A stretch of 5,205 nucleotides of DNA from an uncultured Oscillospiraceae bacterium (lineage in GTDB: Bacteria > Bacillota > Clostridia > Oscillospirales > Acutalibacteraceae), in the NCBI GenBank assembly GCA_900552225.1, contig URYX01000136.1:1-5205 (forward strand), written 5' to 3'. Positions within the stretch are counted from its first letter, which is position 1. Each line of letters begins with the position of its first letter. Shown here one piece after another: positions 1 to 5,205 of this stretch. The translations under genes were made by a program, and so were the position numbers. The notes under the pieces are model-generated. The model saw only the letters and a list, made by a program, of their open reading frames with translations. It made no database searches and had not been told where the DNA came from.

Positions 1-780
1 AGCTTTGTGGTGTCGGGCGAGGGAACCTTTTACACGGACGACGAGCCGTTTGTGCTGCGGGCGGGAGAAATTCATTTCGTGCCGCGCAGCCATTATCATC
101 AGATCAAGGTTCTGTCGGGTCAGAATCTCCGCTTTGCCTACCTGGGCTTTAACTTTAACGAAAAAGCCAACACCCCCGAGCTCCAGGACCTGGAGCGGAC
201 GCTGGCGGGCGGCGGCTGCTACCACGTCATGGATAACGGCAACATCCGGCTGATGATTTATATGCTCATCAACGAGATGTACGGCCGCCCCGCCTACAGC
301 AACATCATGGGGGAGGCCTATATCAATCAGATCATCGTGCAGCTGTACCGCCTGCTGACGGCGGAGCATACCTCGGCCTTTGTGCCGGATACCAGCAAGA
401 ACGTGATCGGAGAGCTGATTTACTCGGTGCTGAATTACGTGGACAATCACGTGCAGGACATCACGCGGATTCAGGACATCGGCGGCGAGCTCGGCTATTC
501 CCACAGCTACATCTCGCATCTGTTCCGCGAGAAAATGGGCATGACGCTGCACCAGTACGTGACCCGCAAGAAGATCGAACGGAGCCTTGAGCTGCTGGCG
601 ACCGGGAAGTATTCCATCACGGACATCGCGCTGCAGCTGAACTATGAATCGGTACAGTCCTTCGGGAAAATGTTCAAGAAGATCAAGGGCTGTACCCCCA
701 GTGAGTATCAGAAACGCTTGAATACCGCACAGAGGGCCGAGCAGCAGGCGCAGGCCCGGAGCAACGAACAGGGAGTGTGA
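1..780 (+). CDS. AraC-family transcriptional regulator, 5' end missing
   Basis: The reading frame is open from base 1 and ends at TGA 778-780, giving 259 visible codons. The true start lies upstream, and probably only a few dozen residues are missing. Visible codons 1-50 look like the cupin-type sugar-sensing domain of AraC regulators: a GEGTFYTDDE turn, then the RAGEIHFVPRSHYHQ segment with paired histidines. A helical linker follows. Codons about 141-239 form the AraC/XylS DNA-binding domain with two helix-turn-helix units: the first around IGGELGYSHSYISHLFREK, the second around ITDIALQLNYESVQSFGKMF, ending with the family signature K-x-x-x-G-C-T-P-S-E-Y. A short Gln/Ala-rich tail of about 18 residues closes the protein. 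It lies 3 bases before the transporter's binding-protein gene, so it most likely controls this operon, probably as an inducer-dependent activator; the effector is unknown. The family call is very secure; the target is inferred from position. Confidence 0.95.
   Translation, partial: SFVVSGEGTFYTDDEPFVLRAGEIHFVPRSHYHQIKVLSGQNLRFAYLGFNFNEKANTPELQDLERTLAGGGCYHVMDNGNIRLMIYMLINEMYGRPAYSNIMGEAYINQIIVQLYRLLTAEHTSAFVPDTSKNVIGELIYSVLNYVDNHVQDITRIQDIGGELGYSHSYISHLFREKMGMTLHQYVTRKKIERSLELLATGKYSITDIALQLNYESVQSFGKMFKKIKGCTPSEYQKRLNTAQRAEQQAQARSNEQGV
771..775 (+). promoter_or_regulatory. Ribosome-binding site of the solute-binding protein gene
   Basis: GGGAG lies 8 bases before ATG 784, entirely inside the last codons of the regulator gene, whose TGA (778-780) sits between the site and the start. 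This arrangement suggests translational coupling, with ribosomes finishing the regulator and restarting on the binding protein. It also supports 784 as the start. Confidence 0.75.
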
Positions 781-783
781 CGT

Positions 784-864
784 ATGAAACGGAAACAGGC
801 TCGGATTTTGGCTTGGCTGTGTGTACTCGCCATGACGGTCGGAACGCTTCCGGCCGTGGCGGCA
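784..864 (+). other. Signal peptide of the solute-binding protein
   Basis: Residues 1-27 show a basic start (MKRKQAR), a hydrophobic core (ILAWLCVLAMTVGTLPAV) and an Ala-rich cleavage region (AVAA before EGED), as expected for signal peptidase I. The only cysteine, at residue 13, is preceded by Ala-Trp-Leu in mid-core and does not form a lipobox. Cleavage after residue 26 or 27 is my estimate. Confidence 0.85.
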
Positions 865-3666
865 GAGGGGGAGGATACGGCAGCCGGAACGCAGACGGAG
901 GCTTCGTCCCTGGCCTCCGGCCGCGACGGAATCTATTATACCTATTTTATGCAATACCGTGACCGCGCGGATGCCGCCGAGGCGCTGACGTTCGACATCA
1001 CGGCCGCTGAGGGGGCGGAGGAATACCTGTCGGTGCCGGCGGTGCGGCTGACGGCCGGCGGCGAGCTGCAGTGGAGCTTACGCGTCCCGGCGGACGGCAA
1101 CTATCAGCTGTCGCTGACCTATTGCGCGGAGCCGGACGGACAGCAGAATCCGGAAATCTCCTTCCTGCTGGACGGGACGCTCCCCTTCGACGAGGCGGAG
1201 CAGCTTTCGTTGGCGCGGCTCTGGAAAAACGGCGAGGCGCGGCAGGATACCAACGGCAACGACCTGATCCCGAAGCAGATTGAGCTCAGCGATTGGCAGA
1301 CGGTGCGCCTGCGCGACAACGACGGCTTCAACGCCGCACCGTTTTCCCTGTTTCTGACGGCGGGTGAGCATACGCTGACCCTGCGCGGCGTGACCGAGAC
1401 GGTGTGGGTCTCCGCGCTTTCGCTGGAGCCCCCGGTGAAGGTGCGCAGCGACGCGGAGGTAGGGGCCGATTACGTCGCGGCCGGCTATGCGCCGGTGGCG
1501 GACTTCGTGCTCCGCTGGCAGGCGGAGGATACCTCCTATAAAAACGACCGGACGCTGTCCCCGATGTACGACCGCACCTCGGCCTCGGCGGAGCCGTACC
1601 ACGTCTCCAAGATCCGCCGCAACGTACTCGGCAAGGGCTACTGGAACAAGATGGGGCAGACCGTGACCTATGAGGTGACGGTCGAGAAGGCCGGCCTCTA
1701 CTATATGACGCTGAAATACAAGCAGAACGAGCAGAGCGGCGTGACCACCTACCGGAACGTCTACGTCAACGGCGAAATCCCCTCCGCCTCCTACGAGAAT
1801 ATCGCCTTCCCCTACGGCATGAGCTGGGAGAAGCTCAGCGTGACGGGGGAGGATGGGATGCTGTGCCCGATGTACCTCCACGAGGGCATCAACACGATCA
1901 CGCTGGAGGCCACGGTCGGCAACTACGGCTCGGTGCTGCAGGCGGTGGACGACATCAGCTACCAGCTTAACAACCTGTACGTGCAGATGGTGATGGTGTG
2001 CGGCTCAAGCCCGGACATCTACTTCGACTATAACCTGGATAAGCAGATTCCGACGCTGATCGAAACGCTGGATTCCGCCGCCTCCGGCCTGGAGCAGGAG
2101 GCCGACCGCTACGATGCCCTGGTCGGCGGAAAATCCTCCCAGACCGCCTCGCTGCGCCGCGCGGTGACGCAGCTGCGGGATATGATGAAAAACCCGGATT
2201 CCATTCCGAACCGCCTTTCGAACTTCCGTGACACGGTCAGCACTCTGTCCTCCTGGGTCTACACCAACGCGGAGCAGTCGCTGACGCTCGACTGGATCGC
2301 CCTGCATTCCGCAGAGGCCGAGCTTCCGTCGGCGGGTGCGGGCTTCTGGGCCGAGCTGTGGCATGTCATCGGCTCCTTCCTCGCGTCCTATGTCGAGGAC
2401 TACAACGCGGTAGGCGCCTCGGACGACTCCAAGGAGGCTATCACGGTGTGGGCCTCCGTCGGCCGTGACCAGGTGCAGGTCATCCGCGATTTGGTAACGG
2501 ACGATTTCACCTATAAAACGGGAATCCCCGTCAACCTGAGCCTGGTGCAGACCGGATTCATCGAGGCCACCCTCGCGGGGGCCGGCCCGGATGTGGCCAT
2601 CGGCGTGGCGCGCGGTCAGCCGGTCAACCTGGCCTGCCGCAACGCGCTGACCGATCTGAGTCAGTTTGATACATACGAGGAGGTGGCCTCCCGCTTCTCG
2701 GAGACGGCAATGGTGCCCTATGTCTACGACGGCGGAGTGTATGCCATTCCGAACACGCAGAGCTTCTTTATGATGTTCTACCGGGAGGATATCCTGAATT
2801 CGCTCAACCTTCAGCTGCCGACGACCTGGGAGGAAGTGTACGCCCTGATTGCGCGCCTGCAGAAATACAACATGACCTTCGGCCTGCCGTATTCCACCAT
2901 CAGCGCGGCCGCGGCCGTGGACACCGGTATGGGTGCCAAGGATATGTTCAGCATTCTGCTGCTGCAGAACGGCGGCTCCTACTATAATGCGGCGGGCACT
3001 GCGGTCGGCTTCGATAATGAGGGCGGACTGTCGGCCTTCTCCGAGTGGTGCGATTACTACGTGCAGTACGGGTTTGACCTGGTCTACGACTTCTACACCC
3101 GCTTCCGCTACGGCGAGATGCCGATCGGCATCGCCAATTATGAAATGTACTATACGCTGACCTCCGCCGCCCCCGAAATCCGCGGACTGTGGAAGATGAC
3201 CACCGTGCCCGGCACGGTGCGTGAGGACGGCACCGTGGATACGACCGTCGGCGGCGCGGGCAGCGGCATCGTGATGTTCCGCACCGACGAATCGAAGCAG
3301 CAGTCCTGCTGGGACTTTATCGATTGGTGGACCACCGCCTCCGTGCAGACGCAGTACGCGCAGAACGTGGAAAACATTCTGGGCGTGGCCGGCCGCCACT
3401 CGACGGCCAACCTGGAGGCCTTCGACCGGCTTCCGTGGACGGAGGAGGAGCGGCAGGTGCTGAGCGAGCAGCGCAGCCATGTGCAGGAGATTCAGGAGGT
3501 TCCGGGAAGCTATTTCGTGTCCCGCTGCCTGGATAACGCCTTTCGCGCCGTGCTGTACGACAATGAAAACTCGCGCGAGATGCTCGAGAAGGAAATCAGG
3601 AACATCAACCGCGAAATCGAACGCAAGAGAAAGCAGCTCGGTCTCTCGGCCGACGGGACCAACTGA
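784..3666 (+). CDS. Large multidomain extracellular sugar-binding protein of a CUT1 ABC importer
   Basis: This 960-residue exported protein should capture a carbohydrate and deliver it to the two downstream permeases. In order it shows a signal peptide (1-27), two beta-sandwich carbohydrate-module-like domains (about 48-216 and 243-396), a helical segment (about 418-540), a family 1 solute-binding domain (about 551-905) and a charged C-terminal helix (928-952). The solute-binding domain carries the usual landmarks: AGAGPDVAIG, then NALTDLSQF, YDGGVYAIPNTQSFFMMFYRED, LPTTWEEVYALI, and late WDFIDWWTTASVQTQYAQ with GVAGRHSTAN. It is rich in Trp and Tyr, fitting sugar stacking. Ordinary family members have about 400-550 residues, so the N-terminal 540 residues are extra. 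From memory, similar proteins of about 950-1000 residues with the same layout occur in Paenibacillus and relatives, annotated only as solute-binding proteins. There is no lipobox. The start is supported by GGGAG 8 bases upstream. The substrate is not determinable here; an oligosaccharide is likely. Confidence 0.93.
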   Translation: MKRKQARILAWLCVLAMTVGTLPAVAAEGEDTAAGTQTEASSLASGRDGIYYTYFMQYRDRADAAEALTFDITAAEGAEEYLSVPAVRLTAGGELQWSLRVPADGNYQLSLTYCAEPDGQQNPEISFLLDGTLPFDEAEQLSLARLWKNGEARQDTNGNDLIPKQIELSDWQTVRLRDNDGFNAAPFSLFLTAGEHTLTLRGVTETVWVSALSLEPPVKVRSDAEVGADYVAAGYAPVADFVLRWQAEDTSYKNDRTLSPMYDRTSASAEPYHVSKIRRNVLGKGYWNKMGQTVTYEVTVEKAGLYYMTLKYKQNEQSGVTTYRNVYVNGEIPSASYENIAFPYGMSWEKLSVTGEDGMLCPMYLHEGINTITLEATVGNYGSVLQAVDDISYQLNNLYVQMVMVCGSSPDIYFDYNLDKQIPTLIETLDSAASGLEQEADRYDALVGGKSSQTASLRRAVTQLRDMMKNPDSIPNRLSNFRDTVSTLSSWVYTNAEQSLTLDWIALHSAEAELPSAGAGFWAELWHVIGSFLASYVEDYNAVGASDDSKEAITVWASVGRDQVQVIRDLVTDDFTYKTGIPVNLSLVQTGFIEATLAGAGPDVAIGVARGQPVNLACRNALTDLSQFDTYEEVASRFSETAMVPYVYDGGVYAIPNTQSFFMMFYREDILNSLNLQLPTTWEEVYALIARLQKYNMTFGLPYSTISAAAAVDTGMGAKDMFSILLLQNGGSYYNAAGTAVGFDNEGGLSAFSEWCDYYVQYGFDLVYDFYTRFRYGEMPIGIANYEMYYTLTSAAPEIRGLWKMTTVPGTVREDGTVDTTVGGAGSGIVMFRTDESKQQSCWDFIDWWTTASVQTQYAQNVENILGVAGRHSTANLEAFDRLPWTEEERQVLSEQRSHVQEIQEVPGSYFVSRCLDNAFRAVLYDNENSREMLEKEIRNINREIERKRKQLGLSADGTN
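925..1971 (+). other. Two tandem beta-sandwich, carbohydrate-module-like domains
   Basis: Residues about 48-216 and 243-396 of the binding protein appear to be two copies of one fold. The first has GGELQWSLRVPADGNYQLSLTY followed by a FLLDG turn; the second has GQTVTYEVTVEKAGLYYMTLKY followed by a VYVNG turn. Each later has a matching strand, LTAGEHTLTLRG in the first and LHEGINTITLEAT in the second. This pattern (a strand, then 'V..aG.Y.l.l.Y', a short Asp/Asn-Gly turn and a final 'l..G.htitL' strand) is typical of CBM6/CBM35-type galactose-binding-like modules. Those usually bind sugars, but no binding residues can be assigned here. Confidence 0.65.
2035..2403 (+). other. Helical linker region of the solute-binding protein
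   Basis: Residues about 418-540 look mostly alpha-helical: heptad-like stretches such as LDKQIPTLIETLDSAASGLEQEADRY and LRRAVTQLRDMMKNPDSIPNRL. A hydrophobic helix, FWAELWHVIGSFLASYV (521-537), comes just before the solute-binding domain. It is too polar and short to be a confident membrane span. It probably spaces or orients the sugar-binding halves; its function is not known. Confidence 0.55.
2434..3498 (+). other. Family 1 solute-binding domain
   Basis: Residues about 551-905 begin with the first strand EAITVWASVGRD and cover both lobes of a bacterial extracellular solute-binding protein, family 1. The GPDV motif, the YDGGVYAIP hinge strand, the FYREDIL segment and the TWEEVYALI helix are in the expected order and spacing. 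Late aromatic clusters (YDFYTRFRYGEMPIGIANYE, GLWKMTTVPG, WDFIDWW) would line the ligand cleft. Confidence 0.9.
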
Positions 3667-3673
3667 GGGGAGG
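3667..3673 (+). promoter_or_regulatory. Ribosome-binding site of the first permease gene
   Basis: GGGGAGG starts on the base after the binding-protein stop codon and sits 7 bases before ATG 3681. It is a near-ideal site and fixes that start. Confidence 0.85.
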
Positions 3674-3680
3674 TTACGGC

Positions 3681-4607
3681 ATGAAAAAAACGGGGTTGTA
3701 CGATCACTCCTTCAAGGGCTTCTGCCGGGAGGTGTGGAGATACCGTGAAAGCTATCAGCTGATGCTCCCTTTTACGGTACTGTTTTTACTGTTCACGGTC
3801 ATTCCCGTGGTATCCTCCATGGCCCTGTCCTTTACGAACTTCGATATGCTCAATCCTCCCGATTTTGTGGGGCTTGAGAACTACGAACGGCTGTTCCTCG
3901 ACGATTCCATCTTCCTGATCGTCCTGAAAAACACTCTGGTGTTTGCATTTCTCACCGGACCGATCAGCTATATCCTGTCGTTCCTGTTTGCCTGGCTGAT
4001 CAACGAGCTCGGCCACACGATGCGTACCTTCCTGACGCTGGTGTACTACATGCCGGTGCTCAGCGGCAACGCCTACGTGGTGTGGGCGTTCCTGTTCAGC
4101 AGCGACTCCTACGGCATCATCAACAGCACCTTCATGTCACTCGGCCTGATCGATGAGCCGGTGCAGTGGTTCATCAATCAGAACACGCTGATGCCGACCC
4201 TGATCGTAGTGCAGCTGTGGCTCAGTCTCGGTACCGGCTTCCTGGCGTTTATCGCCGGCTTCCAGAACGTGGACCGGAGCCTGTTTGAGGCGGGCGCCAT
4301 CGAGGGCATCCGCAGCCGCTGGCAGGAGCTGTTCCATATCACCCTGCCGGCTATGAGCCAGCAGCTGCTGTTTACCGCCGTGATGCAGATCGGCACCTCC
4401 TTCGGTGTCTGCGGCGTCATCGTGTCGCTGGCCGGCTTCCCGACGACGCAGTACAGCGCCGATACGATTGTAACCTATATTATGGAGCTCGGTACAACGC
4501 GCTACGAGATGGGCTATGCCTCGGCGCTGGCCGTGTTCCTGTTCCTGCTGATGATCGGGACGAATGCGCTGATTTCGAGCGCATTGCGCCGCTTCGGCAC
4601 GGATTGA
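3681..4607 (+). CDS. Sugar ABC transporter permease, MalF/UgpA/LacF type
   Basis: This 308-residue integral membrane protein forms one half of the translocation channel of the importer. Six membrane spans are visible at about residues 29-50, 84-107, 116-139, 172-194, 226-250 and 276-299. After the first span comes the usual CUT1 periplasmic-side sequence, SFTNFDMLNPPDFVGLENYERLF. The cytoplasmic EAA loop, EAGAIEGIRSRWQELFHITLP (residues 203-223), contains the conserved EA, G and LP that dock on the ATPase. Length matches the LacF/UgpA group of about 290-310 residues; it lacks the extra N-terminal segment of enteric MalF. It starts 14 bases after the binding-protein gene with a strong ribosome-binding site and belongs to the same operon. 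Function as a CUT1 permease is secure; the sugar is not known. Confidence 0.95.
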   Translation: MKKTGLYDHSFKGFCREVWRYRESYQLMLPFTVLFLLFTVIPVVSSMALSFTNFDMLNPPDFVGLENYERLFLDDSIFLIVLKNTLVFAFLTGPISYILSFLFAWLINELGHTMRTFLTLVYYMPVLSGNAYVVWAFLFSSDSYGIINSTFMSLGLIDEPVQWFINQNTLMPTLIVVQLWLSLGTGFLAFIAGFQNVDRSLFEAGAIEGIRSRWQELFHITLPAMSQQLLFTAVMQIGTSFGVCGVIVSLAGFPTTQYSADTIVTYIMELGTTRYEMGYASALAVFLFLLMIGTNALISSALRRFGTD

Positions 4608-4621
4608 CGGTCGGAAGACAG

Positions 4622-4628
4622 AAAGGAG
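4622..4628 (+). promoter_or_regulatory. Ribosome-binding site of the second permease gene
   Basis: AAAGGAG lies 13 bases before ATG 4642, somewhat farther than usual; pairing shifted to GGAGAG (4625-4630) gives 11 bases. No in-frame ATG, GTG or TTG lies closer, so 4642 remains the best start, with possibly lower translation than the first permease. Confidence 0.65.
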
Positions 4629-4641
4629 AGCACCTGAACCC

Positions 4642-5205
4642 ATGAAACTACCCTCACTGTTCAAGCCGCGCGTCAACCGTTCGTTGGCGGGCAACATCGG
4701 CGTGTTTTTGCTGCTGTTCATCTTCGGCGTGTTTTTCGCCTTCCCGATCGTGTATACCGTGTGCACGGCCTTCAAGCCGATGAACGAAATCCTGATCTAT
4801 CCGCCGCGCCTGTTTGTGCGCAACCCGTCGGGAGATAACTTCCTCGAGCTGATCAAGGTCACCACGGACTACTGGGTGCCGCTGTCCCGCTACATTGTCA
4901 ACAGCGTGGTGGTCAGCGTGCTCGGAACGGTCGGCAACCTCCTGTTCGCGAGCATGGCGGCCTATCCGCTCGCGCGGCATCCCTTCCCGGGCGGCAGGGC
5001 CTTCAACAGCATCATCGTCATGAGCCTGCTGTTCACCTCCTCGGTGACCTACATTCCGCAGTACGTGGTGCTGCAGCAGCTGCACATGATCGATACGCAT
5101 GCCGCCCTGATTCTGCCGGCCATGCAGTCCTCCCTCGGCCTCTATTTGATGCGCAGCTTCATCCTGACGCTGCCGAACGAGATGCTGGAGGCGGCACGTA
5201 TCGAC
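4642..5205 (+). CDS. Sugar ABC transporter permease, MalG/UgpE/LacG type, 3' end missing
   Basis: The frame is open from ATG 4642 to the window edge, 188 residues of an expected 270-300. It is the second channel subunit. Membrane spans are visible at about residues 18-41, 84-111, 121-145 and 153-175. Family landmarks follow in order: FPIVYTVCTAFKPMNEIL after the first span (usual form 'P..w.l..SfK...E'), YIVNSVVVSVLGT, AAYPLARHPFPGG (usual form 'aAYalaR..f.g'), YIPQYVVLQQLHMIDTHAALILP and GLYLMRSFILTLPNEMLEAARID. The last ten residues are the start of the cytoplasmic EAA motif that contacts the ATPase, and the window stops inside it. It follows the first permease by 34 bases with no terminator. 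The truncation is the window edge, not a mutation. Confidence 0.94.
   Translation, partial: MKLPSLFKPRVNRSLAGNIGVFLLLFIFGVFFAFPIVYTVCTAFKPMNEILIYPPRLFVRNPSGDNFLELIKVTTDYWVPLSRYIVNSVVVSVLGTVGNLLFASMAAYPLARHPFPGGRAFNSIIVMSLLFTSSVTYIPQYVVLQQLHMIDTHAALILPAMQSSLGLYLMRSFILTLPNEMLEAARID

Noticed and set aside
820..822. Cysteine 13 of the binding protein as a lipobox cysteine
   Set aside because: The preceding residues (Ala-Trp-Leu) do not match the usual Leu-Ala-Gly/Ala pattern, and a long hydrophobic core continues after it.
777..962. Short + strand frame starting GTG at 777
   Set aside because: It overlaps the signal-peptide region of the binding protein in another frame, and its translation is Gly/Arg-rich with no motif. 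The ATG at 784 has a proper signal peptide and better spacing.
1078..1881. 267-codon open frame on the minus strand
   Set aside because: It is antisense to the sugar-module region, with low-complexity composition and no recognisable motif; it is explained by codon bias of the real gene.
2005..3480. 491-codon open frame on the minus strand
   Set aside because: It lies wholly inside the solute-binding protein gene. Its translation is rich in His, Arg, Gly and Val, as expected of the antisense of a GC-rich gene, with no recognisable domain. The + strand protein has clear motifs throughout.
4608..4641. Possible terminator or promoter between the two permease genes
   Set aside because: The 34 bases contain a ribosome-binding site but no stem-loop with a T run and no recognisable -35/-10 pair.
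4137..5100. Two overlapping minus-strand open frames (to 4775 and from 4654)
   Set aside because: Both are antisense to well-supported permease genes, rich in His, Gln and Arg, and without recognisable motifs.
1..5205. CRISPR arrays, RNA genes, insertion sequences or attachment sites
   Set aside because: No direct repeats with spacers, no tRNA-like or rRNA-like segments, no transposase and no terminal inverted repeats were seen; almost every base is accounted for by the four genes.

Overview
The window looks like chromosomal DNA from a GC-rich member of the Bacillota, probably a Clostridia or Paenibacillus-like bacterium. The evidence is strong purine-rich Shine-Dalgarno sites, a tightly packed one-strand operon, and a very long sugar-binding protein of a type I know mainly from Paenibacillus and related Firmicutes. 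The genus cannot be fixed from this sequence. Coding density is close to 100%, and there is no non-coding stretch longer than 34 bases.

Four genes lie on the + strand. (1) 1-780 is the 3' part of an AraC-family regulator with a sugar-sensing cupin-like N-terminus and a complete double helix-turn-helix C-terminus; its start lies before the window. (2) 784-3666 encodes a 960-residue exported solute-binding protein, about twice the usual size. It has two beta-sandwich, carbohydrate-module-like domains and a helical segment ahead of the family 1 solute-binding domain. (3) 3681-4607 is a complete MalF/UgpA-type inner-membrane permease. (4) 4642-5205 is the first 188 residues of the partner MalG/UgpE-type permease, cut by the window end inside its EAA motif.

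Together these form a carbohydrate importer of the CUT1 class (maltose/oligosaccharide type) with its own regulator in the same transcription unit. The binding protein captures an oligosaccharide outside the membrane and the two permeases form the channel. An ATPase, not present here, would power transport. The regulator presumably switches the unit on when the sugar or a breakdown product is present. Gaps of 3, 14 and 34 bases, each carrying or preceded by a ribosome-binding site, and the absence of terminators between genes support a single mRNA. The promoter must lie upstream of the window.

Nothing here amounts to a clearly new system. The most interesting object is the oversized binding protein: its extra N-terminal half has no assigned role, it has no lipobox to anchor it, and its substrate is unknown.
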